Below are positions 11,770 to 23,900 of a DNA stretch of 64,000 nucleotides, piece by piece. The notes under the pieces were generated by a model. The model made no database searches, was not told the DNA's origin, and saw nothing but the letters and a program-made list of their open reading frames with translations. Origin of the DNA: Aquatica leii (lineage: Eukaryota > Arthropoda > Insecta > Coleoptera > Lampyridae); NCBI GenBank assembly GCA_035610365.1, contig CM069433.1, forward strand, positions 52,566,487-52,630,486, given 5' to 3'. Numbering within the stretch: the first letter of the stretch is position 1; each line of letters starts with the position of its first letter. The position numbers were made by a program, and so were the translations under genes.

Positions 11770-12750
11770 TTGAAACGCATTGAAGTTTGGCGATAGTTGA
11801 TACCATATTCCATCTATCGGGTGAAGCAGAAAAAAAAGACACAGCGACTGAAAGATCTCAACATAATCAACGACTTGTAGAATTAAGTTTACAGCTTCTG
11901 TTCCTACATGGTCTAATGAATGTGCTGAACAAGGTATAAAATCTGCAAACCTGATTTAAAACGCGCTTAAACTTTATTATATCGACCACTCATATTAGCT
12001 TTGTTGTTTTATGACTGTCTTTAATTATTTTACAAAGGAAGAGCAGTTGCGTTAAAAATGAACGTGTTACTCTCAATTGAAAATAAACGTCAGAAACCGT
12101 TCATAAGGCAGTCCTTGGTAACAATATCTTATAACAGTGGTTTGTTGGTCAAGTCCGATGTAGAATCTACAATTACCGAATAGTATTGAAGGTCATCTTT
12201 ATTTATTTTGTCGATTATAGCTTTTGACAATTGGTTTCCTATTATTTCTTTTTCATTGCTTCATTATTATTCTTACGTTGTTTTGAAAAAGTAGGAAACT
12301 TATCTTTGTAATGTAGACTGGCATTTTTTGAGATGTTCTTGCAGAAATGAGTCAAATTCTGAAATTAACTCAATAATTCCCATAAAATATCGATTGTTTG
12401 CTAAAACTCATTTTTGTTCATGTCTTCTTAATGCTAAACCTCTTTGACACAACATTGAATCTACCAATAAGAACAATTTACACACATTATAATAAAAAAA
12501 TTGTAAAATACTTAGCATTTTGTTTTTTCCACATTTTTTGTATCTTCTATTGTTGTAGAAATAATGGTTTCGTTATTCTTTCCGGGAAGATTGTTTTCGC
12601 GTAAAACAAAAAATTGTTTTAATTTGAGTGCTTCATTTTTTCTTGCTTTTTTCTTTTCATTATTGTTTTTGGAACTTGGTCAAATAATGTCTTTGTCTGT
12701 CAGACATAATAACAAAAAAAAAGTGTAACTGTAAAATAACATACATTTTA
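11770..12750 (-). mobile_element. hAT remnant (ZMYM1-type transposase), broken
   Basis: On the minus strand, from about 12.4 kb downward, readings give FMGIIELISEFDSFLQEHLK, then NQLSKAIIDKINKDDLQYYS with VIVDSTSDLTN, and after a gap FADFIPCSAHSLDHVG (11.9 kb). These follow the order of ZMYM1-like hAT proteins: GIIEMIAEFDPVLQEH, then ILDSTPDISH, then the C..HSLNLVG motif. Several frames are needed and the C-terminal dimerisation region is not visible. This is a different hAT lineage from the one at 8.4-10.7 kb and lies in the opposite orientation. Confidence 0.65.
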
Positions 12751-13123
12751 CAAGCAGGTCATTTGCAGTACTACAACACCGGAAAGTTATTTTCTACAGA
12801 AGATACTTTTCGGGGTTGTAATACGTAATAATATTAAGATACTTTTTTTTCAATAGAGAATAAAAAAACTAAAATTTTAAATGTCATTTTCTTATCTTAT
12901 AATTTGCTAGTAAGAGAGTGTACTATACCATAAAGCATTCGATTAGAAAAAGGTGATTTATTGACATTATTTGCCCTTACCCACTATTCGTATTTAAAAT
13001 TGGGAACATAAAAACATACAATCACCGAGTGTTGTCATCTTCAGATTCCACTTTAAACGTCTAAACTTGAGGCCTTATTTATGTTTGCATTCTTTACAGT
13101 CTGCTCGGGGCGCTACATTTCAG

Positions 13124-13263
13124 CCCAAACAACACATTGGTACAAAAAACGTCTAAATGTCCGTCTAATAAACGTTAATAACGCGCTTAAAAACGTTTTA
13201 ATGTCTAATAAACTTCTACTAGCCGGACATTTAGACGTTTTTTGTACCAATGTGTTGTTTGGG
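13124..13263. repeat. Perfect 40-bp inverted repeat
   Basis: Positions 13124-13163 are the exact reverse complement of 13224-13263 (40/40), separated by 60 bp. The arms start with CCCAAACAACACATTGG. Degenerate TCTAATAAAC motifs recur in the loop. Perfect arms in otherwise decayed surroundings suggest a recent event or selection. Confidence 0.9.
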
Positions 13264-14482
13264 AGTGTACCAGTTTATCCGCCGTTAGCAAACAAATATC
13301 AACAAGAAATTGTAACAAAATGGATAATATATTTTCTACTTGATAATAAACTACTACTTTGTCTTCTAAGAAGTAATAAAAAAAATCAAATGCTACAGCA
13401 GTTACGCTTGCTTGTTAAAGAAAGTCTTTTATAAACCTGACTCACGTTTAATTAATAATAAAATCACAAAAACACAAAGCAAAATTGACCAAGCATTAAC
13501 AATTACATGCAGTCACAAAAAATGTAATCCTTGAAAAGCAAGACGTAAAGGCTTAAATTAGTATGATAGCATAAGATCTACTCCAGATTTGAATTTTTTT
13601 ATTGTAGGTAGCTAGTAATCATGCTACATTAATAATATTACTCTTAAAAGAGAAGGAGTGTAAACTTTCAGTGGTCGACTTAACGTTTGTCTAACTTTGG
13701 TCTTAAACACAAACAACTGATTAAGGTTACTCGATCGGATCAAGTCAACGTACACAATATCACACAACTTTGAATTAAACTGATGACTGAACTATAGACT
13801 TGACTAAAACTAAAATATTAATAGAAATCATAAAATATACTAAAAGTAGCTGAAGGCCTAATACAAGTAATAGAGCATACCTTAACTAATAACGCTTCAG
13901 GCTTAGTAGATAATAAAAATATAAAAAAAAAACGTAACACAAAATACATATTAATAAAGTTGAAGGGTAAGACAGGATTCGAAAACCGGTCTTTGTTATA
14001 CGGTAGGAGTCATGAATCTCCGGGTACAAAAACAGGTCTTTGTTAGTCGGCTTAAACCAATTTACGAGATCTGGATCGGTTTAAGAAAAACTTAGCCAGG
14101 TACAAAGCATTAAGTCTCAAAATATTAATTAGGTAAACACAAGTATCAGGTAAAAGTTTCTACAAGAACTAGGTCGTGTAAGAAAGAGTTTCTACCAGGA
14201 ACGGGTACCGGTGGAAAAACCGGTTTTCAGTTTTGACTGTGATTTTTCTTTTATGTTTTGTTACTGTTGAATGATTCTTATGTAGGAAAAAGTTGAGCGC
14301 TATGAAGCGGTAGAGGTGGTTCACAGGCGATAGTCTAAAACTCACGCGTTTTGTTACATTTTATGTATTAATTAATGTATATGCAAAAAAATTCTTGTAG
14401 TTACGTAAATACCTTGTTAATAGCGTTTATATAAATTTAAAATTTTACACTTCAAAATACATTTTTTTTTAAATTTAATATA
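13264..14482. other. No gene seen; slightly GC-richer stretch at 13.98-14.34 kb
   Basis: AT-rich sequence. A GC-richer patch contains GGTCTTTGTTA twice (13989 and 14035) and several ACCGGT-like motifs, but no gene could be assigned. Confidence 0.35.
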
Positions 14483-14488
14483 TTTATT
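14483..14488 (-). terminator. Poly(A) signal of the M13 gene
   Basis: AATAAA on the minus strand, about 125 nt after the stop codon at 14611-14613, in an AT-rich 3' UTR. Confidence 0.55.
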
Positions 14489-14610
14489 AAAACGTACAAA
14501 ATCTAAGTTCACATTCTAAATAGAGTAATACCAAAAACATAATCACACAATTGTCGATTTGTATGTATAACTACAAATTAAACAAAAAAGAGTAATGGCA
14601 TCTGTTTTTA

Positions 14611-14946
14611 TCAAACAATACATTTTTTGTTAGGATTCATTGGTGACTCTTCTGGACAATTAAAATCTTTTGCAAAACTTTCTAAATTGCTAACTGTTCC
14701 TTTTATTCGGCATTGTGAAGGTGGGTGCATGTCAAATTGACCAAATTCTTTAAAATAACTTAGACTAATTTTTTCGCACCACATTTGAGCATATGAAATC
14801 CAAAACATCTGATTTTCAGTAAAGTTCAATCCTGGTAGTTTTTGTTGATTGTTATTAGGCTTTGTTAAATTTTGATATGCGTTGTAAGCTTGTTTTAAGC
14901 CATTACTGTCAGCAATATTTTCTGGTAAAGTATTACTACCATTAAT
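14611..14946 (-). CDS. M13 peptidase exon 11 (C-terminus)
   Basis: Acceptor AAAATTTTAG. Encodes INGSNTLPENIADSNGLKQA, then FWISYAQMWCEK, DMHPPSQCRIKGTVSN and MNPNKKCIV plus stop. ENIAD supplies the third zinc ligand, and the His and Arg of DMHPPSQCR match the transition-state and substrate residues. The usual terminal Trp is absent. Confidence 0.95.
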   Translation of the reverse strand: MNGSNTLPENIADSNGLKQAYNAYQNLTKPNNNQQKLPGLNFTENQMFWISYAQMWCEKISLSYFKEFGQFDMHPPSQCRIKGTVSNLESFAKDFNCPEESPMNPNKKCIV

Positions 14947-17900
14947 CTAAAATTTTATTAAAGTTAATTGTTTTATGTATTTTTAAAAACATATATGTAT
15001 ATATATTGTAACGTATATAATAATAAATATTTCGGCGTTTTTTGATTTATTTTCTAAAATACATGTACAAAACAATCATTAAAAATTTATTTTTTAAAAA
15101 ATGTTTGGAATCAGACTGTATTTGTTTTAAAGTAATTGCATTGAAATTGTTACCTTACGATGTTATACGTTGTGGTTTTAGTCCACGAATTATTCAAAAT
15201 TTATTGAATTACGCAGTATAAAATCAGCTTTCAACGTTTCTATCTCTACGGTCTCTTACATACTAGTATTCATACTTAGTAAATTTATATTATGAGAATT
15301 TGACTAATGTTACTAACATTTTTTAAATTTTATTTAGTTCTCTAATAAACACATTGTTTTGAGTACTAAAAATATGTTGCATATTTAACCAAAATAGAAA
15401 TATATTATTAGAGAAGATCGTATATACACAATAAAATGCTTTCAAATCCAGTAGGAAAACGTAAATTTATTTAATCGTTACATAACTATTTTTGAATAAA
15501 ACTGAATCACCTTTTATAAATTAAAAGTAACACATTTATTGAATATTAATAATAATAAATACATGATCAAAATTTAGACGTTTCTTGCAGTATTTAATTA
15601 ACGAATAATTGTTTTAAAAACTCCTAGATAGTTCTTTCGTCCTTGCTAGCTTTTTTCTTTTTTTTTGGTTTTTCTTTAGAATTATATGTAGTGTGATTTT
15701 TATATCTAAACAATTAGGTAGTTTCTTTTTTGTGCAAATTAAATTCATTAGAATGAAGCGTTTTACACTTTCAGTAGGACTTACAGCAACGTTTTTAAAA
15801 ATATGTTAACATTATTGTATTTGATTTTTTCTCAGACTTCATTAGTTTTCTATACTTAGATTCTAAATAGTTTATAGGAATTGTTAAATTTTTGATTTTG
15901 AGTATGAAGTTTTTGATGATGTTTTACAAAACAACGACTATACTGTTGAGTTGTCTATACATTTGAATCTTTTAGATCCAACAGTTTTAGTTAGGTTTTT
16001 TTTATTTCGTTCAATCTTGAGCTGTTTAAATGCAACTTACTGTGTTTCAAAAACACTACCAATTTTATGATTTTACCTAACAGTTTATTTGTTTTATATT
16101 CAATTGGCAAATAATTACATAAATTTAATTAACAACAAAGTTTAAATACATTTGTTTTTGATTTTTTTTATTAAATCATCTAAAACAAGCTGGAGAATAG
16201 TTCAAATACTGCAAAACAACAATAACTGGTCGAAATTCGAACACTAGACTTTCTTTTAAACGTGGTATTGGCTCCATAAGAACGACATGAAAACATGCAA
16301 TTAGATTTTTTTTTAAATAGTTTTTGGCAAATCCAACGTTGCTTAAAGTGTTTATTAAAATAACAAAAACTAACTTGGACCCTTGCTTTTGTAATACTAC
16401 TCTGACAGCGATACACAACGATATCTCTGGATTTTCTACGTTAACGTGGATTACTAAAATATAAATAAATAGTTAAGTAACTATACACACATGTAACTTG
16501 CGATCAAAAATGAGGAACGGTTCCAAAAACTATAGGGCGAGTAAAGCGTTATTAGTACACTTTTGCGTTTGAGTAGTTGTGGTTATAACTTAATTAATGT
16601 TATAGAAAACATATATAATGCCAACAAAATACAAGCCACAATCGATGGAGAACTCACCGAGTCAATACTCGTAGAAAAAGAAATAGGATAGGGCGGCTTT
16701 CTGAGTCTACTACTTTTTAATATAATTATGGACAATATTATAAAACAAGTACGCTGTTTAAAATGATACAAAATGGGTAACTGCAGTATAATAATTCTAT
16801 CTGCGCTTGTTGCGAAAAAGGAACGACCTTCATAGATTGCTGTATCGTTTTAACTGTGTAGCCAAGTTCCTGAATATGGTTATTTCTGCTCCAAAACAAA
16901 AAGCTTGACGACATCTAAAATATTTCTAAAGTGCAAACTTGTTGTCGATGATCAAATTATACAGCAAAAAATGAAATTTAAATACCTGACACAAATATAT
17001 AAAACTGTGATAAGGCCTATAATAACATACGTAGCAGAAACCTTACCAGATACGGCAAAAGCCAAAAGTTTATTGAAAGTTAGGGAAATAAAAGTCTTAC
17101 GAAAAATTGCTGGAAATACTTTACTGGGCAAAAAACGAAGTGACAACATAAGACGTGTCAGGTAGAAAAGAAGAGTAGAATGAACATATAAATCGAATAG
17201 ACCAACAAAAATAGTAAGAATAGCACGTGACGAATCACCTATAGCAAGAAGAAGTACAGAAAGACCACGAAAGAGATGGCGCGATAATCTCACCGTCAAT
17301 TAAAACTAAACAGGTTATAAAAAATAAACAATCAGTTGCTTACAATAAAAAGGGAAGAAGAAGTTTCAAACACAGAAAACTTAAAAATTTTCAAAGTAAA
17401 CAAACAATAATAGTAGATCATTTTTTACAAACGTTAATATCAAATGTAATCTGCTATTTCTAGCACATTTTTTTGTTTATTGTAATAATCTCAAAGCATT
17501 TTAAAATAATACTGTTAAATCTTATTTATTTTTTCCAAGATAACTGGAAACATCACTGATAAAATTTTGCGTCAAAAAACTAGTTTTGAGTGCAACATAT
17601 AAACGTCCCAATAATTATAACACAGTCTAACTCCAATAAACATTTTTAAATAAAAGCAATATAGATTACGTCAAAATATATACAACATAAACACTAAAAA
17701 TATTATAAATTAGTATGTATAAATAAACTAAAACGTATTATGCCTTACGGATGTATTAAAAACGGTACATTTTTGATATTGGTTTATCATACATAGAGTT
17801 TTTTCTTGAAACAATTTTAACGTTTCATTAGACCACCAATTCTTCAAAGTCCCATTTAAATCATATTTTCCACCTACGTTATCAAAACCATGTGTTATTT

Positions 17901-20900
17901 CGTGTCCAATAGTAAATCCTAGAGTTGCATAATTTAAGTAGTTTGGACGGTCACTATCATACATAGAACAGAGTATAAATGCTACCGGAACAACTACACA
18001 GAATATGAAAAATGTTATAAATACTTAACGTTAGTTGTTGTGTACCTATGTTATTAGTTGCTACACTGTAGTAAGCATTAGTTTCTGTTACGTATAAACC
18101 TATCTCTATCAAATCGTTTAACAAGGTTAAATTTAATTTTCTAAAGTAAGAATCAACCTTGAATTTATTTACAGAAGTAACAACTTCAAAACAACTGTTA
18201 AAGTTTATTTTTAGCTAAAATAAAAACGTTAATTAAAACAATCACTATTTTTGTTATTACCTTGTCGTAATACGATTCCAACATGGTTTCATTTAAAAGT
18301 TCCTCTGGGTACCCAATAGTTGCAGTCATTGCATTAATTTTGTTTATGGCATGTGTTTTTGTAGACGTGTCCATCCATTTTGTATTTTCTAAAGTGTTTT
18401 TGAATTGGTTCTTAATATTTGTAAATATTTCTTTAACTTGATCTCGTGTGTCAGTGTTAAAGTACTTCTTTACATACCAAGAGTTTATCACTAAAGGTAA
18501 ACTAAAAATATAATGCAATTATGATCAGTTTTATTTAACTCACTCTAAACTTATATACAACATATTTTTTTTGTTTGATAAAAACATCTTTTCTCAATGA
18601 GTATCTTGTGCAACTGTTTTCTGAAAAAACAGTGTTACAAAGTGCAACTTTGTGCAATTGAAAATAGTGATTTTTGTGTGTTTAATATATAAAGTTTGTA
18701 GTAAATAGTAACTATCAGATTGGCTTATGTCAATGTTAAAATCTTCATAATAATCAAGGCAAAGATTAGTAGGCACCTAAAACTGTAGAAATATGCGCAT
18801 ATATATGCATTGAAAAAATTCAAAATATGCACTAAATATGCATAATTTTTATTTAATATATGGACAGTGTTTCATGGAATGTATGTATTTAAAGCAAAGG
18901 TTTTTGCAAATACTTACTTAATTCTTACAAAATATAATTACAAACTAATAAATTACATCCTAATACTCGTTCGTAAATCCCCCAACATCATATAAAACAT
19001 AAACTTAACTCATTCCTAACTTGAAATTGATTTTTTGAAATTCTAATTTTTATTTTGTATCAAATTATAACAATTAATAATTGAATTTTTTCTAAGTTGC
19101 TTAATAGATAAGATTGTCTTTTATCTGATAAAATATTTTATACGCGGAAAAAGTTTTGTCTACAACTGAGGTAATGAAAACTGTACTACACATACCTATT
19201 TCACTAAATAAAGCATTGCGATATTTCTTGTTTTTTATCGTTTTCTCGGTATTAAATCTAAATTTTTCGGTTGTCAGTTTTTTAACATTTAAATTATCAA
19301 AATTAATACACTGCTTATGCTTTCTAAGAATGTGCTTATTTTGACAGTACGCAATGCGTGTTTTGATAATGATGCTATGATTTGCATTTCTCACTCAGTT
19401 CGTCAAGGCAATGTATAAAAATGCTAAAGACCGTAAGTAGTTCAACTTTTATTTAGCAAATCAAAGCATAACCGTTCGTTCACGAGATCTTGATCACACG
19501 TAACGAGAAACGTTACAGTATTTCGGAGTATTTTTTAAGTTTTAAATCAGAAGTTCTCATTTTACTAGTGATAGAATTGTGTTATCAAACATGTTTTTTA
19601 GATCTAATTAATGCTAATTTTTTTTGTTGCAAAATTGCATCTTGAGTTTACAATGCATACTGAAATAAAGACGGTGACAAGACAAAGATGTTGAGATATT
19701 AATTCACACAAAATAAATTAAACTCATGTGCTAATAATTGGTTTATTTGTTTGAAACTTGATTAAATTTTTCATATTTTTAATTATTATCCTGGTTTTGC
19801 TCATCTTATGAATATTTAGTCTGGATCACAAGGTAAAATTAATTGCGATTTAGAATTTTAAAACAAGAAACGTTCTTAATTCCCACAAAATTCATTTCTT
19901 TCTTCCCAATTTTAGAATTTTCTTATAAAATTGTAGTATGTCTACAATTATAAACCCAATATTATAATAATGCACTTTTTGCTGTCAAACCAATAATATG
20001 CTTAAATATGCTCTTGAGAAAGGTTTTATGCACAAAGATGCCATAATATGCATAATATGCAAAAATTAATTCGCTTAATCAAACTCAATTTACTTAGATT
20101 TGAGCAGATCCAAAAACTTGATAGTTGATAATATTTATTTACAATAATATGCATTTGCATAAAATCACTGCTTTGATAATAATATTAAATGGCCTCTTAT
20201 CAATTATAATGTATGAAAAATAGCTGCTTTACATAATATATTACAATTTTTATCACCAAATAATGTAAATTAAGGCATTACAATATTGTGGTCTTTGTAA
20301 CAGTCGTTTTTCAATATACTATTGTAGGTACTATAATCTAAAGATTTGAAAAGATTATTTTTAAATTGAGTACATTAAAAAAGTACTTTTAATTACAATT
20401 GTTGTTTGTTGAGAGTATGAAAATCGAATGCAAATAAATCTAACAGCGATAAATTATCGTTTTTGCTTTATTTCAAAATTTAAAGTTGTTATTGCTTTAT
20501 AAACTTAATTTGTTTTTTTTGTCACAGTTGTTTGCACAATTGATAATGATAATTTTTTCTAAAAAACATTTTTTAAGGATATACATACATATTTTATATT
20601 TTGTTTTCAACTATAGAATGCTTGAGAAACAGCATCAGTGTCGGTTTTTCAATTAGTCTTTAGCTAAACGTGATTTAATTTTAAAATACTGTAATTTAGC
20701 ATCGGTTTTTGATTTTTGTGTTAGCTAATAATAATAAAATGAATTAATGTTTCATTGTTTTTGATATTATTTTGTTTTATTAAACATAGTTTTTTTTGTT
20801 ATATTACCTCTCGATAGCAATGTTGAAATTATTAATTGTAGTTTTTGGTTTAAAATTACGATTATAGATTGTTGGGAAGTGTCAGATAGCAAATTGCACA

Positions 20901-23900
20901 ACACCGCCAAGTATGAAGTTAGATAAAGTCCTAAAAGAAAATCTTAAATAAGCATTTATGTACTTAATTTGAATCATACCTTTTTGATGTATTTGAAATT
21001 AATTTTAGCAAGTCTCCAAAATCTTCAACATTTAACTTAATTAATGTGTTTTCTGTAACATTTAACTCAGATAAATTTAGTATATTTTTAAAAAATGACA
21101 ACCAATTCATTTCCGTATATTTCGTTTGTAACGCTTTAATTGTAATTACTTTACTTTTTTCTTTTGATTGTATTTTGTTAAACTTGTTCTGAAAATTTTA
21201 TGTAATATTTGTGAAATAAACATATACAAATTCATAACATTTACTTTTGTCAATTCTGATATAAATAACATAACGTTATCTAGATCTTTTTGAATAATAG
21301 ATATGTTACCATGTAAAGCCGTTGCAATAGTTTCTATGATTAGTGGCTTATATGATGTTTTAATTAGAGATTCCGTTTCAATAGAAGTTATCTAAAAATA
21401 GGAATATCGTTAAGTAGTTCAATATAGGTATTTTCACTTACTGCTAGGTGATAGTCAGTGTCATCATCATCATCATCATCATCACTGTTACTTTTTACAG
21501 CAATTTTAAAAAGATAATTGTGAGGAACTCCAATTTTTCGCAGATTAAATATTAGTTGCGTCCAATTAAAATTTTTTTCATCCCAACTGTTTCCTATAAT
21601 TGTAGGCCAACCTCCTAAACTGTGTAACAATAAATTAAATCGTCTTGTTTCATTTTCTTCCGTATCTTTATTTAAATCAGAACAAGTATAATAAATTTTT
21701 TTTAGATATTTGTGTAGTGTTGATACATTATTTGACACAGGTTCATTAAAAAAAGATTTTAATTGATTATTTATTAGATCTGTCTGGTCATCGAAGGTGG
21801 TTTGAATCATTGCAATATCGCTGATACCATTTCCAAACTTTCCGCAAGCAAAATCATAAAAGTTATGACAAGGGTCAATTGTATGATCCAAATATTTAAG
21901 AGATTTGGCTGCAGCTTGAATACAACGGTCAGTTAAGCACCAATTACTAAAACAAATGCAAACAGGTAAATTATGTATTAAACTAATATGATACAAATAA
22001 TTAAAAGTGTTAAGTATTTATTTTTTTTTATTTGCTATATTGTATATATTTTATTTAGTAATTGTTTTAAACAAATCAAATTATATGCGATTAATTACCA
22101 TATGTAGAACAATGTCATTATCTTCACAATTCAATAATTATATTTTTATACTAATAACGTAATAAATAACCAAAAAGGATATTTTGCATACACTGAAAGA
22201 AAAATTGTACATAAAGTCAATGTACGGTATACATCGACCTATAGTACATTAAAACAATGTACGTTTTCATTGAATTCATATAATTTACATTATAAGTACA
22301 AATTTTTTTTATGTACTTTACATTGATTCAATGTATCAAGTCGTTATCCTTTAAATGTACCATTACGTTAATTTATCGTATGATGTACATTAATTTAACA
22401 TTTAAAATACATTGGGTTAATGTAATCGTACGTTGTATGTGTTGAGTCTTTATACAACCATGTACAGTAGGGTGGAGCGAAAATATTGCGTTTTTAATTT
22501 TTTTCTAAATTTGACAAGACTTGGGTGGTCAAAAGTTGTTACCTGGTATACTGTTTTTAACCTTTGAATTTAAAATAAATCAAATTATATCTTGAAGTGC
22601 CACGGCGACCTTGAAAGTTGTAAAAAAAATCAAAATTACGCAAAAATCAATGCTTATTTAATTTTTGTTTTGTTCAAAATGTAGTTTAACTTGGGACAAA
22701 AATTAAATATTTATGTTATGAGTAACGCCCTAAAAAATATGGTAACTTCAAACAGATTCGTTGAGGTGCCACAATATTACTGAATGTCGAAGAATTACGG
22801 CTAATATCACACACATTTTCCAGTTTTATTTTTTATTTATATATGAAATGCTTGGCCACAAAAACTGGTTTTATAACTATATTTCTTTTGTTTTTAGATT
22901 ATAACAAGTAATAAACAAAAAATGGCAACTTTAACACGTGCAAAAGACAGTAATTGTCCGTTATTTGGAGTTGGAGTACCATTTAATGAAAATGTTTTAC
23001 CCACATGTGGTGATATATTGCGACAGTATATATTTACTCGTAACAATTTGAAATGGGAAGGTCAGTTAAAAGAGCCAACGTTTTCAGAAGTAGTCAAATA
23101 TTATCGCCCTTTTTTTCGAAACACTTTGGAAGAAAGCGTCAATACCTATAATATCTACTGAACGTATTATTGAAAGGATCCGTGATTACCACTGTAAATA
23201 CAGAAATCTCATGAAACCCTTTAAACAACGATCCAATGTTCCCAGTTTTATAAAAAAAATTGAAGAGTTTAAAGATAAATCGAAAGTTTAGTTCGACATT
23301 GCATCTTGCAAATGTAAAACTTACGAAAAATGCATTTGCGAAAACAACAAAAAAGTTCCTGTAATGGAGAGAGTGTTTCTAACTAACCAAAGAACTATCA
23401 AAAAAATGATAGGAAATATTGATAACAAAATGACAAAACAGCTACAAGAACTAAAACAAGAAAAATCCCTACAAGAAGCCAACAGTTCTAAAGTGCAGAA
23501 ATTTGACAAACCCGATAAAGAAAGAACCAACAGATCCGTAGAGTTAGGCGATAGTTTGTCAGATGATCATACTGTAGATTTAGACTTGCCTTTATTGGAA
23601 GATAATAACACTCTTTCTACTTCATCTGGGATTTCCAACAAATCTCGTGCTTCATTAACAATAACATATGCTCAAATGCGTAAAACTGTGATCGATATTT
23701 ATTCCGACCGTAGTGCTGCTGTTGTTTTTTCTGCGTTATTACAAGATTTAGGTATTGTTACTGAAAACGATACAGCGTCTGTTATCGATCGTAGTAAAAT
23801 AAGACGTGAGAGACAGAAATGTAGGAGTAAATTCCAATCTGATGGTGCAGAAAATTTAGTACTAAGATCGATCTATTTTGAGGGAAGATAAGATCCATCC

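Noticed and set aside
16176-16418. Two overlapping minus-strand open frames of about 80 codons
   Set aside because: No recognisable motifs, inside an intron of the M13 gene and of a length expected by chance.
18594-18776. Whole 60-codon minus-strand frame as a gene
   Set aside because: Only the first 20 residues resemble an M13 segment; the remainder looks like intron sequence.
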